This document shows positions 16,914 through 26,386 of a stretch of DNA of 60,742 nucleotides, one piece after another. The stretch is from Bacilli bacterium (GTDB taxonomy: Bacteria > Bacillota_I > Bacilli_A > RFN20 > CAG-288). The stretch's first letter is position 1. Every line of letters begins with the position of its first letter. The stretch spans positions 1-60,742 of the forward strand of contig JALCRV010000013.1 of NCBI GenBank assembly GCA_022652945.1, given 5' to 3'. The notes below the pieces were generated by a model. That model made no database searches. It saw only the letters and a program-made list of their open reading frames with translations, and had not been told where the DNA came from. The position numbers were made by a program, and so were the translations under genes.

Positions 16914-17183
16914 TTAGAGCTCTTCCTTAAGGTGTTTGGCACCCTTGAAGCCAACAACCTTAGTTGCAGGAATGTCGATGACTTCTTTAGTGGCAGGATT
17001 GAGGCCCTTGCGAGCAGCTCTCTCTTTGACGACGAAGCTGCCGAATCCGGCAATCTTGACTTCCTCACCCTTCTTGAGGGCTCCGGCGATCTCATCGAAG
17101 ACTTCTCTGACAATCGCATCAGCCTGAGTCTTAGTCAATTGGCACTTCTCAGCAACAACAGCGGAAAGTTCAATGATATTCAT
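16914..17183 (-). CDS. hup: HU-family DNA-binding protein
   Basis: 89 residues from the ATG at 17183, which has an AAAGGAG ribosome site 8 bases upstream; a longer frame to 17216 has none. HU features: the GFGSFVVKERAARKGLNPAT stretch with the DNA-intercalating arm (RKGLNPATKEVIDIPAT) and the N-terminal dimer helices. HU bends and compacts DNA. It is located downstream of gpsA, as in many Bacilli, with its own terminator. Confidence 0.95.
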   Translation of the reverse strand: MNIIELSAVVAEKCQLTKTQADAIVREVFDEIAGALKKGEEVKIAGFGSFVVKERAARKGLNPATKEVIDIPATKVVGFKGAKHLKEEL

Positions 17184-17329
17184 AGATATCGCTCCTTTGT
17201 AAGAATAATTTACCATTAAGATTTTAAAATGTCAAAAAAACCGCATATTTCGCCTTAAAACCAGAAAAAAAGCAAAAAAAACTTAATTTTTTAACCGCTT
17301 ACAATCAATTTTAGTTAGTTTTTAAGTCT

Positions 17330-18328
17330 TTAAACTTCCTTTTTTAAGGACCTCGACATCAACATGTTAATAATTTGTGAGGGCTTTTGGCCTTCGTAGA
17401 GAATAGCGTAAACTGCATCGACAATCGGCATCGAGACTTTTTCCTTGCTAGCTTGGATATGGATTATTTCGGCGGTTTTGACGCCCTCAACCGTTTGCTT
17501 GTTTTCTTTAAGGAAACGAGCGGCGGAATCATCCTTTCCAATCATAAGACCGGCTTGGAAATTCCGGGATTTTAAGGAATTGCACGTCATCAAAAGATCG
17601 CCGAGCCCTGTTAAGCCTAGATAGGTTTCCATCTTGCCGCCTTTTTTCACCCCGAAGCGAGACATCTCCGCTAGGCCTCTAGTAATTAAAGCGGCTCGAG
17701 TATTATCTCCGTAGCCCAGTCCGGACATCATTCCACTAGCTAAAGCAATCACATTCTTTAAAGCGGAGGCGTATTCCGCTCCGATTTCATCTTCGTTTGT
17801 ATAGACCCTGAGATAATTATTCGAAAATGCCTTCTGAATTTTCTCCGCGGCTTTTAAATCTAAAGAAACCGCTGATAAAGCCGTCAGTTTTCTTTCGATC
17901 ACTTCTTCTGCAAAAGAAGGGCCGAGTAAAGAAACGATCGCTTCTCTTTTCTCTTCAGGCACGACTTCCCTGATCAGGCAGGAAAGGCGCTGATAAGTAG
18001 TCGGATCGAAGCCTTTTCCAACCGAGAGGAAAAGGGCCTTTTTCCGCATTAAAGGGACTAACGAAACGAGTAACTCTCGATAGGCCTTGGTCGGAACAGC
18101 AATAATGAAACAATCCGCGTTTTCCACGGCTTTTTCTAAAGAAGCGGTGGCTTTTAGCGAGACAGGCAAAAGATGGGAAGGAAAGTATCGAGGATTAAGA
18201 TGTTCTTTTTCAATGGCTGTGACAAGGGACAAGTCTTTAGCGTAAATAATAGTCTTCAAGCCATTATCAGTTAAGACTTGGCTTAAAGCCGTGCCCCAGC
18301 TGCCACCGCCGAGGACTGCAAATCTCAT
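17330..18328 (-). CDS. gpsA: glycerol-3-phosphate dehydrogenase [NAD(P)+]
   Basis: 332 residues. The Rossmann motif GGGSWGTAL is at 7-15, followed by NPRYFP, the SVGKGF segment, the GPSFAEEV motif, and the active-site AEYASALKNVIALASG with Lys. It makes sn-glycerol-3-phosphate for phospholipids, feeding PgsA. Its ATG overlaps the der stop by four bases (ATGA), so it belongs to the cmk operon. Confidence 0.96.
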   Translation of the reverse strand: MRFAVLGGGSWGTALSQVLTDNGLKTIIYAKDLSLVTAIEKEHLNPRYFPSHLLPVSLKATASLEKAVENADCFIIAVPTKAYRELLVSLVPLMRKKALFLSVGKGFDPTTYQRLSCLIREVVPEEKREAIVSLLGPSFAEEVIERKLTALSAVSLDLKAAEKIQKAFSNNYLRVYTNEDEIGAEYASALKNVIALASGMMSGLGYGDNTRAALITRGLAEMSRFGVKKGGKMETYLGLTGLGDLLMTCNSLKSRNFQAGLMIGKDDSAARFLKENKQTVEGVKTAEIIHIQASKEKVSMPIVDAVYAILYEGQKPSQIINMLMSRSLKKEV

Positions 18329-19659
18329 ATGATCTTATCCTTGCCTTGGCCTTTCCGGCGGCAGAGGATTTGTAAAGGAGTGTTATCTAATTTAAAGGTT
18401 GTTCTGATAGTGTTTTCAATATACCGGAGGTAGGAGAAATGCATGTATTTAGGAGAATTGACAAAGAGGACGAACGTCGGCGGGCAGGTCTTGACCTGAG
18501 TTACGTAAGAGATTCTTACCCGGCCTCCGTTGAAGTTCGGGGCTTCGTTCATCATCTGCGCATCGAGAACAACGGAATTGAGAATTGAAGTCTGGACGCG
18601 CTTATTGAAGTCCTCATAACAACTATCGATTGCTTTGAAGAGAACTTCCAGATTCGGCTTATATAGAGCGGAAAGATAGACGATAGGAGCATATTCCAGG
18701 AAAACGAAGAAGGACTTCAAAAGCTCGGTGAATTTTTTCTGATCATCGGCGCTATGGGAATGCAAATCCCATTTATTCACGACGATGATAACCGGCTTAT
18801 TATTCTCAGTCGCAATCTGGACGATATGTCTATCCTGTTCAAGAAGGCCCTCGGAAGCATCGAGAACCAGCAAAACGATATCGGAGCGAGAGACGGCATC
18901 CATCGCTCTTAAAGCTGCATATTTATCTATGGATTCATAAATCTTTCCGCGTTTTTTCAAACCTGCGGTATCAACAATCACATATGATTTATCGTTTCTT
19001 TGAAATGGCGTATCGATAGAATCTCTGGTCGTGCCTGCAATCGGGGAGACGATTACTCTTTCTTCCCCTAAAATAGCATTAGTCAAAGACGATTTCCCAA
19101 CGTTAGGCCTGCCGATTAAAGTAAAAGTAATCTTCCCAGTTTCTTCGGGGATATCTTTATGCGGAAGTTCTTTAACAATCGCATCGAGCAGATCGCCGAT
19201 GCCGATTCCGTGCAAACCGGAGACGATAATCGGCTCTCCGAAACCGAGAGAATAAAAATCGTAAGAACGATCTTTCATCTCGACATTATCGATCTTGTTG
19301 CAGGCGAGGATAATCTTTTTATCTTTTACTCGATAAAGCATCCTGGCGACAGATTGATCATCATTAGTCAGACCCGTCTTGCCATCGACTAAAAAAACGA
19401 TGACATCCGCTTCATCAATCGCCAGTTCTACCTGAGCTTTGATTTCCTGCTGGAAGGGAACATTCTGAATCTCGATGCCGCCGGTATCGATTAAAATAAA
19501 CTGCTTGCCGAGCCATTCGCAGTTAGCATAAATACGGTCTCTAGTAATTCCGTGTTCCTCGGAGACGATGGATTTCCGCTCTTTGATTAAGCGGTTAAAA
19601 ATCGTGGATTTCCCGCTGGAGGGAGCTCCGACGATGGCGACTTTGCCTAAGATTTTCAT
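18325..19659 (-). CDS. der: ribosome-assembly GTPase Der (EngA)
   Basis: 444 residues with two tandem G domains, each with its own P-loop: GAPSSGKST (first) and GRPNVGKSS (second), plus DTGG/DTAG G3 motifs and NKID/NKWD G4 motifs. A C-terminal KH-like domain follows. Der matures the 50S ribosomal subunit. It overlaps cmk and gpsA by 4 bases each. The first G1 has Ser-Ser in place of the usual Asn-Val. Confidence 0.96.
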   Translation of the reverse strand: MKILGKVAIVGAPSSGKSTIFNRLIKERKSIVSEEHGITRDRIYANCEWLGKQFILIDTGGIEIQNVPFQQEIKAQVELAIDEADVIVFLVDGKTGLTNDDQSVARMLYRVKDKKIILACNKIDNVEMKDRSYDFYSLGFGEPIIVSGLHGIGIGDLLDAIVKELPHKDIPEETGKITFTLIGRPNVGKSSLTNAILGEERVIVSPIAGTTRDSIDTPFQRNDKSYVIVDTAGLKKRGKIYESIDKYAALRAMDAVSRSDIVLLVLDASEGLLEQDRHIVQIATENNKPVIIVVNKWDLHSHSADDQKKFTELLKSFFVFLEYAPIVYLSALYKPNLEVLFKAIDSCYEDFNKRVQTSILNSVVLDAQMMNEAPNFNGGRVRISYVTQVKTCPPTFVLFVNSPKYMHFSYLRYIENTIRTTFKLDNTPLQILCRRKGQGKDKII

Positions 19660-20330
19660 TTGATATTTTTTTCTTTCAGTTGTTCAGCGATGATTTTCTC
19701 GCATTCGCTGACCACTTCATCGATCGAAAGATCGGAAGTGTCGATGATAATAGAATCGGAAGCGGGACGCAGAGGAGAAATCGCCCTGGAAGAATCGATT
19801 AGATCTCTTTTCTTCAGATTATTCAAGCAATCCTCATAAGAAGTCGAAAGCCCCTTTTCGGTATTCTCTTTAAAGCGACGCTCAGCTCTTTTCTCCACCG
19901 AAGCAACTTGGTAAATCTTCACATCCGCATTGGGTAGGACTACGGTGCCGATATCTCTCCCATCCATAACGACCGAGAGGGATTTAGACATCTCACGTTG
20001 CTTAGCGACTAAAAATTCCCTGACCTGTTTATAGGTGGATACATAGCTGACAGCATCGGAAACTTCGTTGGAGCGAATCTTGGTGGTAACATCTTCCCCA
20101 TTAAGGAAAACTTTTCCTTCCACCGTCAATTCGATAACGCAATCATCCAATAAAGCATCGACTTTCACCTCATTTTTCGGATCGATACCTTTTTCTAATG
20201 CCAGAAGCGTGACCGCCCGGTACATCGCCCCTGTATCGATATGGACCAAGCCCAATCTTTTGGCTAAACGATCAGCAATCGTGGATTTGCCTGAACCGGA
20301 AGGCCCATCGATCGCAACAGAATAAATCAT
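19656..20330 (-). CDS. cmk: cytidylate kinase
   Basis: 224 residues from the ATG at 20330. The P-loop is DGPSGSGKST, then HIDTGAMYRAVTL, VVMDGRDIGTVVLPNA and RRFKE follow, all characteristic of Cmk. It phosphorylates CMP and dCMP. The start overlaps the preceding stop as ATGA and has a GGAGG site 6 bases upstream; the frame is open 75 bases further but without a ribosome site. Confidence 0.96.
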   Translation of the reverse strand: MIYSVAIDGPSGSGKSTIADRLAKRLGLVHIDTGAMYRAVTLLALEKGIDPKNEVKVDALLDDCVIELTVEGKVFLNGEDVTTKIRSNEVSDAVSYVSTYKQVREFLVAKQREMSKSLSVVMDGRDIGTVVLPNADVKIYQVASVEKRAERRFKENTEKGLSTSYEDCLNNLKKRDLIDSSRAISPLRPASDSIIIDTSDLSIDEVVSECEKIIAEQLKEKNIK

Positions 20331-20746
20331 ATGATTCCTCCTAGGTGCAGCCATATTAAGACCACGGCGGCAATTATCAAGGCCGAGACAACAATGATCA
20401 ACCAAAGCCTCAAAGTCTTAGCTCGATTTTCTTTCCGCTGACGTTTTTTGACGGAGCGATATTTTTTATCTAATTCCTTTTTCTCCAAGGCCATCGTGTA
20501 ATCATCATTTTGTTTTATCAAATCATCGATGGAGATAGAAAGGGTATTCTTCTTGATGTGCGAATCCTTCAACTCATCTTCGTTCAAGGAGTCCTCATGA
20601 ATGATTGGAATCCCATCGCTCGGAGTCTGACCGTTCAATCCGTATTTTTTATCTCGGTCAGGGTCGTCAAAAGAGAGGGTGTCCATTTTATCGATTTGAT
20701 CACGTAAGGAGGCATACAAGCCTACTCTTGTCTCTTTTTCCGCCAT
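20327..20746 (-). CDS. hypothetical tail-anchored membrane protein
   Basis: 139 residues: a hydrophilic, acidic N-terminal region, a strongly basic stretch (about 90-110, KKYRSVKKRQRKENR) and one C-terminal hydrophobic helix (about 113-135). The basic patch before the helix predicts a cytoplasmic N-terminus. I do not recognise the family. It is the first gene of the operon with cmk, der and gpsA, all linked by 4-base overlaps. Confidence 0.7.
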   Translation of the reverse strand: MAEKETRVGLYASLRDQIDKMDTLSFDDPDRDKKYGLNGQTPSDGIPIIHEDSLNEDELKDSHIKKNTLSISIDDLIKQNDDYTMALEKKELDKKYRSVKKRQRKENRAKTLRLWLIIVVSALIIAAVVLIWLHLGGII

Positions 20747-20824
20747 ATTCTTTGTTAAATCCTACACAACTACTATATAATATCAGAAACACCGGCAAAA
20801 TGTTCTCTTAGGAAATGTTTTCTC

Positions 20825-20854
20825 TTGTTAAATACCCCCCAATGTTGGTATATT
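20825..20854 (+). promoter_or_regulatory. predicted promoter of tRNA-Leu
   Basis: TTGTTA (20825-20830), an 18-bp spacer and TATATT (20849-20854), placing transcription start about 10 bases before the tRNA. Confidence 0.55.
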
Positions 20855-20870
20855 CTATATGTTCGCATTT

Positions 20871-20957
20871 GCCCGGATGGCGGAACTGGTAGACGCGCAG
20901 GACTCAAAATCCTGTGGTGGCAACACTATGCGAGTTCGATTCTCGCTCTGGGCACCA
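20871..20957 (+). tRNA. tRNA-Leu (anticodon CAA)
   Basis: 87 nt. Acceptor stem GCCCGGA/TCTGGGC, anticodon stem CAGGA/TCCTG with loop CTCAAAA giving CAA, a class II long variable arm (TGGTGGCAACACTATG region), T arm GAGTTCGATTCTC, and encoded CCA. Confidence 0.96.
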
Positions 20958-20971
20958 TTCTAAAAAGCAAG

Positions 20972-21008
20972 AGCCAGATTGTCTAAAAGCAGTCTGGCTT
21001 TTTCTTTT
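20972..21008 (+). terminator. intrinsic terminator of tRNA-Leu
   Basis: AGCCAGATTG pairs with CAGTCTGGCT (20972-20999, one G-T) and a T-rich run follows. Confidence 0.85.
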
Positions 21009-21033
21009 CCCCTTTCAATCTGAAGGCAAAAAA

Positions 21034-21198
21034 TTATTTCTGAAGTTCCATCCGAAGAATATTAAGTAAATCATCCGGATTCTTAAAGCAACAGAAAAGT
21101 TCATTTTTATGAAGAATTCTTAATTGAAAGTCTTCTCCATGAAATGTTTTAAAAATACTTTTACTGGTGCATAAATGATCAAACACGAACAATCCCAT
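21034..21198 (-). pseudogene. possible small ORF or gene remnant (54 codons)
   Basis: In the 350-base gap between the tRNA-Leu terminator and the next gene, the minus strand has a 54-codon frame starting MGLFVFDHLC and ending LLNILRMELQK. The frame stays open another 17 codons upstream of its ATG (including PSGKAEPRHSS) before a stop, and no ribosome site precedes the ATG. The composition looks protein-like and the end resembles a natural C-terminus. It may be the decayed 3' part of an older gene. No family recognised; low confidence. Nothing else is visible in the gap. Confidence 0.3.
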
Positions 21199-21359
21199 TA
21201 AGGAAGTCGAGCTATGCCTGGGCTCAGCCTTACCAGATGGAAAATGTATATATATAATTTATCCAATTATCTTCAAGGAAAGCACGAACACGGACAACAA
21301 ACTTGAAGAGATGATGAATCGTCATCCGAATTAAACTCTATCGAAAAAGGAAAATGCCC

Positions 21360-22064
21360 TTAAATATGTTCCGGCAGAACTACACCCGTCGTCTTAAAGA
21401 CGGTGGCAAGGAATTCAAAGGCTCCTGTGTCCTTACCGGAAATAACCTGAGTATGATAGCGTAAGCAAACTCCCGTCTCTTGATCGATGCTGTATTTAAT
21501 ATCGACGGCAGAATCGAAATAAGCGGCGTGGAAAACGAATTTATCGCATGATCTGCCGGCGATATTTTCAATCCCATCTCTTTCAAGATCTGTTAAGGAA
21601 ATCTCATATATCAACATGAAGTTTAAGAAACTAGAAGTAAAAGCTTCGACTTCTTCTTTGTCATATTTTATTCCTTCAACCAAAGCTAGTTTCCCATCAT
21701 CATTAGGAAGATAGACATCGAATTTTTCTCCGTTTTTTAAATAGAGTGCTTCCCCGCCATTATTGTCTTTAAAATAGTAACCATCAGAATTTCTCGCCAC
21801 GCTTATCATTACCGGCTCCTCTTCGACTCCATTGGATTTAGTGATGAAAGAATAAGTCAGCCAGTAATCTTTAAGCCTCGCGTTTATGTATTCTTCACCG
21901 TAAAGAATGGAATCGACAGATTCTTCCTGAGTGGAAATAGTGTTAGGATTGGAAATTTCGCTGACAGTCATACTGCTGCTCCCGGTTAAATTTAGTGAAC
22001 TCAGGTTGCAGGAGGTCAAAACGAATAAGGAGCAGGAGAAGAGTAGGACTATGGCTTTTTTCAT
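21360..22064 (-). CDS. hypothetical lipoprotein
   Basis: 234 residues. A signal peptide ends in the lipobox LTSC (Cys19), followed by a short Ser-rich spacer and a probably beta-rich domain of about 190 residues with alternating hydrophobic strands (LKDYWLTYSFITKSNG, YYFKDNNGGEALYLKNG, CDKFVFHAAYFDSAVDIKYSID). Two Cys in the folded part could form a disulfide. The strand pattern recalls LolA-like or DUF lipoproteins, but I cannot assign it. It lies 80 bases after the LuxR-type membrane regulator, same strand. Confidence 0.65.
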   Translation of the reverse strand: MKKAIVLLFSCSLFVLTSCNLSSLNLTGSSSMTVSEISNPNTISTQEESVDSILYGEEYINARLKDYWLTYSFITKSNGVEEEPVMISVARNSDGYYFKDNNGGEALYLKNGEKFDVYLPNDDGKLALVEGIKYDKEEVEAFTSSFLNFMLIYEISLTDLERDGIENIAGRSCDKFVFHAAYFDSAVDIKYSIDQETGVCLRYHTQVISGKDTGAFEFLATVFKTTGVVLPEHI

Positions 22065-22143
22065 AAAAACAATTCCTTTCTGTTCTACCCTAAAGGTAAA
22101 AAGAAAAGAAGAAGTTTACAATTCATTAGTTCTAATGAGAGAG

Positions 22144-23520
22144 TTATTCTCGGGTCTTTTCAGCTAAATAACCACGGCAAAGCAGAACTAACTCAACGCG
22201 ACTATTGATGTTCAGTTTGCGGTAAAGGCTAGTTAAATAAGTGTTGATTGTCGGATAGGATAAGGACATTTCAAAGGATATCTGTTTAAGAGTCAGACCG
22301 GAAAGCAAATAAATGGCCACTTCTTTCTCGCGCTTGGATAGATGGTAATCATCGAAAAATGAATCGATCGGGGCCTTATAAGTAACATCGCTTCTTTTTA
22401 AATCCGAGATCCATTCTTTCTTATTGAAAAGCAGAGGCGTCAGAATAAAGACCAGCAAAGATAGTAAAAGAATAACACTCCCCCAAATCAACAAGTGATT
22501 TTCCTCAAAAGGAGGATAAAAGATATCGACGGCGATAAAGGAAGCATAGGTAACAGCGGAAATAATGACTCCGGAATAATAAAAATGAAAGTCTTTGTAT
22601 TTCTTAGTGTATACACCGACGACATAGTAAAGAGAAAGCAGACCTAAGGCGTGGGAAAGCGAAGAGAAAAATGAGGTCAAATAAAGTAAGAAGGGATAAT
22701 GAGGAATTAAAAACAAACCTAATCCAGCTAGAGAAGAAAAAGCAAAAGAGGTATATAAAGCAAAAGTGAAATCTACGTAACGGCTTTTTAAGAATAGATA
22801 AGCTAAAATGACGCCCGAAATACTTCCTACGCATAGGAGAAAGATGTTCCAATCACCTTTGGAGCTTAAGAAGCGACTCAGGCTTAAAGATATAATTCCG
22901 TTAACCGCATAACTCAATAAGGCCAAAGCCAATAACCATCTTTCCGGATAGACAAAAGCGAGCTCTGTTTTTTCATTTACAGGTAGCTTCTGTTTAAAAA
23001 AGGCGAACATGATAACCAGGAAAGAAATCGTTTCAAAAAAGTATTCCCAAGAAGCAAAAAGATATAAAAAGACAGAGAAAACAAAACCTAAACAAAGCGA
23101 AACAAATTTGACATGGTTCGAAAAGGACAGAAAGAAATCCAGACCGAAAAGGCCTCCGATCACTCCCAAAGAAAAAAGTGCTAGATAGCTGAAGATATCA
23201 TTAAAAAGGCCATCGTTACTGAGAAAAGAACAGAAAGACAAGATCATTGAGCACAGGCAAAGCAAGATGATGTGTTTCCGCTTGAATCTCATTCCGAGAA
23301 AGACCCCAAAACAGATTGCTAAAAAGAAAACCACACGAGCTAAGAAGATAATTAACTTCCCATCAGAAGGATAAAAGTGAAAAAGCGAGGAGGAAAAACA
23401 AACCGTATCGATTAAAAGTAGAAAAAAGATCCACCCCAAGAAAGAAGGAATCAATTCTTTGTTAGACTGAAAAAATGATTTTAAGCTAAACTGATTCGAC
23501 TTCGGGGTGGTAGCACTCAT
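22144..23520 (-). CDS. polytopic membrane protein with C-terminal LuxR-type DNA-binding domain
   Basis: 458 residues. About eleven or twelve hydrophobic helices fill residues 25-375, resembling an MFS-like body, and a LuxR/GerE helix-turn-helix occupies about 395-450 (SKREKEVAIYLLSGLTLKQI, then YPTINTYLTSLYRKLNI). Such membrane LuxR regulators are common in gut Actinobacteria and some Firmicutes, and are thought to sense a ligand through the membrane body. The ATG follows an AAGGAT site by only one base and an extended -10 (TGCTACAAT) by about 24 bases. It is located just downstream of the amylase genes; control of starch use is a reasonable inference. Confidence 0.8.
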   Translation of the reverse strand: MSATTPKSNQFSLKSFFQSNKELIPSFLGWIFFLLLIDTVCFSSSLFHFYPSDGKLIIFLARVVFFLAICFGVFLGMRFKRKHIILLCLCSMILSFCSFLSNDGLFNDIFSYLALFSLGVIGGLFGLDFFLSFSNHVKFVSLCLGFVFSVFLYLFASWEYFFETISFLVIMFAFFKQKLPVNEKTELAFVYPERWLLALALLSYAVNGIISLSLSRFLSSKGDWNIFLLCVGSISGVILAYLFLKSRYVDFTFALYTSFAFSSLAGLGLFLIPHYPFLLYLTSFFSSLSHALGLLSLYYVVGVYTKKYKDFHFYYSGVIISAVTYASFIAVDIFYPPFEENHLLIWGSVILLLSLLVFILTPLLFNKKEWISDLKRSDVTYKAPIDSFFDDYHLSKREKEVAIYLLSGLTLKQISFEMSLSYPTINTYLTSLYRKLNINSRVELVLLCRGYLAEKTRE

Positions 23521-23641
23521 ATCCTTGCTGTTCAGCCGTATTGTAGCATATCCGCAGCTTCTATAAATACTACAAAAAGCACTAAAACATTAGGCGAAAT
23601 GCGAATATTTTATTAAAACAAGTGATTTCCAGCCACTTCTT

Positions 23642-26380
23642 TTAGGAGACCTGGATCAAAGCCGCGCTATAGGCCGGGAAATCAGCTAAAGTAGCTCCGT
23701 TATAACTAGCTTTTAAGGAATAGGAAGCAAAGCCATTCCCTGCGGAGATAGCGCTGGAGGAGAAGTTAATGATGACCATATATTCGCTGGTGCCAAGTTT
23801 ACGATGGACGTTGAAGATATTGCTGTTTCCGCCCCAATCGTAAGCGACATAATTCCCTTTGATCAAAGCTGGAGTCGAGGCTTTCATAGAAGCAAAATCC
23901 TGGATGGCTTTGAAATGAGCGGAAGTCGCAGCGGTATCCGCTCCAGGAACCAAGGCGGAAGCATTAATACTATCTAAACCGATTCCGGTGCCGGAGCCGG
24001 TGATGTTATAGCCAGTGGTAAAAGAGCCATCTCCGACTTTGCCATCAGCAGTCCATTTCATCGGTTGACGATAAGCTAAATCAGAATAGGAACTGCTCTT
24101 ATTTGTGCCGTCTTTGAAATTACCGGTCATGCCTAACTCATCGCCGTAATAAATCCACGTGCAACCCGGCAACATCAGTTCAGCGATTTCTGCGCAAGTA
24201 GCAGACTTTAAGTAGTCTTCATAATTATCACTGGTCAGATTCCCCTGCACCAGGCTTCCATCGACCATCGTTCCAGCCACTTGATTGATGCAACGGGCGA
24301 TATCGTGATTGGAGGTGAAAGCACCATTGATAAAACTGTAGCCATCGGAATCAGAAGGAAGCATGCCACCGGTGCGATAGCGGTTGTCAGCAGACATGAC
24401 CGAAGCCAAATTCCAATTGCCGGAATAGGTCAAAGCCGAATTGGAGTTAACCCCATCAGCGGAATAAGCAGAACCGGAGCTTTGCCCATCATAAGACTGA
24501 ATCGGCTGGCCAAGAGAAGAATTACGTCCATAGCTGGCGGCCGCTGTGATGTTGTAATAAGAATAGAAATCAAATAGAGAATCAAAGCCTTCATAATAAG
24601 GAGCGACATGGTAAGCATGACCATCGAAGTTTTCTCCGACAAAGAAGCAATCCGGATAATCTTTCTTTACCTCGTAATTGATCTCTCTCCAGAAGTTCAA
24701 GTTCTTGCTTAAGTTAGAAGAATAGTTCATAGTTCCCGAGACATCGGAGATAATCGTATCGTCAGTAGCAGTAGCAACTTCATCTTGTAAGAAGATATGC
24801 TTCACTGCGTCCATCCGGAATCCGTCCACTCCAATTTGGCACCAATTCTTGGCCATAGCGCTCACGGCTGCCCTAGTCGAGGCGTAGGAATAATTCAGTT
24901 CAGGCATCGAGGATCCGAACTTGGCGTAATAGCTGTAGACGTGGTCACCGTAAGGATACCAATACTTTTCCTGATTGATATTATCAGCATCAGTTTCATG
25001 ATTTCCCCACTGGTAGAAACCGCGATAATTCTTATCTAGTTTGGCGGAACTGATAAACCAAGGATTAGTGGTGGAAGTATGGTTTAAAACCAAATCCATA
25101 ATGACCGCTAAGCCTTTAGTATGCGCATCCTTTAAAAGGAGCTTGTAGTCTTCCATCGCCGTGCTGCTATCCACCTTCCCCGAGGCTTTCAAAGCTGCCG
25201 GTGAGACTGTCGAGCCGAACTTCGGGTCGACTTGGGTATAGTCGGTGATGTCGTAACCGTGGTAAGAATCGGAAAGTTGAATCGGTGTAAGCCAGATAAC
25301 ATTGACTCCTAAGGATTTAATGTAATCCAGTTTCTGGTCAATACCATAAATATCTCCGAAGCCATCGCCATCAGAATCGGCAAAACTAGCCACCATTATC
25401 TGATACCCGACACCCGCGCCGTTTTGCAGATAGGAAGCGGTGGCATCACCGTTAAGGAATTTATTGGAAGTAGCCATCAAAGCCTTATCGGTCCAGTCGG
25501 CATCGGTATACTTCGATTGTCCATAAGTGACGTTGGTCCCATCATCAGAAGCAAAGGGGTCGGGAGTAGTTCCGATGGGGATTGGCTTAGGATTTTGGAC
25601 ATCATCCTGAGCCACGAAGACATGATAAGAAGTCGTCCCATCCGAATTAGCGAAAGCATAATCAGCTAACTTGATATAAAGATTAGAACCATCGTTGATC
25701 CAGAAACCGCTGGAATTGATACGTGATTCGCTCTTCACAATCTGCAGGCCGACCATCGTTTCTAAATTACCTGCAGCATCGGTATATTTAACACTCGTCC
25801 CCCCGATGGATTTATAGGATTTATCATATCCGCCGTCGTATGTTCCCATTAAATCGATATCGATATAAGTTCCGCCGAATTTATCGACCGTGGCATCACC
25901 GGAAGCCGACATCTTATCTTGGCTCGTCGTTCTGCCCTGCCAGTCGAACTTAGCCCCTTCTCCGGAAACCGGTTTATAAGGCCAGGCCCAGACATCGAAA
26001 GGAGCGTAACTATCAGCGGTGTTTTCACTCCTTAGATAGTGATAATAGAGGTGGTTAGACTTTGAATTCTTTTTTAAATCCGCCAGGTATTGGTCGACCG
26101 TATCGGAAGAAGCGGAAGACAAGCTGCTGGCTGAGGAAACCGCTGAAGAACTGACTGTAGAATTAGAAGAATTGCTGGAAGAAGAGACTCCAGAAGACGA
26201 AGCAGCCTGACTGCTATTGGAAGAGGAAGCCGCCAAAGATTCAAGTGAGGAAACTGCGGCCTGAGAGGAAGCTTGACCGCTGGAAGAAATCACTGAGCTG
26301 GTCGTACCGCCATGCTGGCAACCGGTGACGATTAATAGAATCGCTAGACCTGGTATCAACGACTTTCTTTTTAAATTCAT
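23642..26380 (-). CDS. secreted alpha-amylase-family (GH13) lipoprotein
   Basis: 912 residues. The lipobox VTGC is near residue 21, then a Ser-rich tether (about 27-95). A roughly 250-residue N-terminal beta domain precedes the GH13 barrel. Conserved regions: VIMDLVLNH (I), GVDGFRMDAVKH (II, nucleophile Asp near 522), FFVGENFD (III, acid Glu near 583) and FTSNHDIAR (IV, Asp near 694), then a C-terminal beta domain. It hydrolyses alpha-1,4-glucan outside the cell while tethered to the membrane. Its GGGAGG ribosome site lies within the end of the pullulanase gene 6 bases upstream, so they form an operon. Confidence 0.93.
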   Translation of the reverse strand: MNLKRKSLIPGLAILLIVTGCQHGGTTSSVISSSGQASSQAAVSSLESLAASSSNSSQAASSSGVSSSSNSSNSTVSSSAVSSASSLSSASSDTVDQYLADLKKNSKSNHLYYHYLRSENTADSYAPFDVWAWPYKPVSGEGAKFDWQGRTTSQDKMSASGDATVDKFGGTYIDIDLMGTYDGGYDKSYKSIGGTSVKYTDAAGNLETMVGLQIVKSESRINSSGFWINDGSNLYIKLADYAFANSDGTTSYHVFVAQDDVQNPKPIPIGTTPDPFASDDGTNVTYGQSKYTDADWTDKALMATSNKFLNGDATASYLQNGAGVGYQIMVASFADSDGDGFGDIYGIDQKLDYIKSLGVNVIWLTPIQLSDSYHGYDITDYTQVDPKFGSTVSPAALKASGKVDSSTAMEDYKLLLKDAHTKGLAVIMDLVLNHTSTTNPWFISSAKLDKNYRGFYQWGNHETDADNINQEKYWYPYGDHVYSYYAKFGSSMPELNYSYASTRAAVSAMAKNWCQIGVDGFRMDAVKHIFLQDEVATATDDTIISDVSGTMNYSSNLSKNLNFWREINYEVKKDYPDCFFVGENFDGHAYHVAPYYEGFDSLFDFYSYYNITAAASYGRNSSLGQPIQSYDGQSSGSAYSADGVNSNSALTYSGNWNLASVMSADNRYRTGGMLPSDSDGYSFINGAFTSNHDIARCINQVAGTMVDGSLVQGNLTSDNYEDYLKSATCAEIAELMLPGCTWIYYGDELGMTGNFKDGTNKSSSYSDLAYRQPMKWTADGKVGDGSFTTGYNITGSGTGIGLDSINASALVPGADTAATSAHFKAIQDFASMKASTPALIKGNYVAYDWGGNSNIFNVHRKLGTSEYMVIINFSSSAISAGNGFASYSLKASYNGATLADFPAYSAALIQVS

Positions 26381-26386
26381 AAACTA

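Noticed and set aside
26100-26330. Ser-codon-rich DNA as a microsatellite or CRISPR-like repeat
   Set aside because: The DNA is not an exact tandem repeat and has no spacer structure; it encodes the lipoprotein tether.
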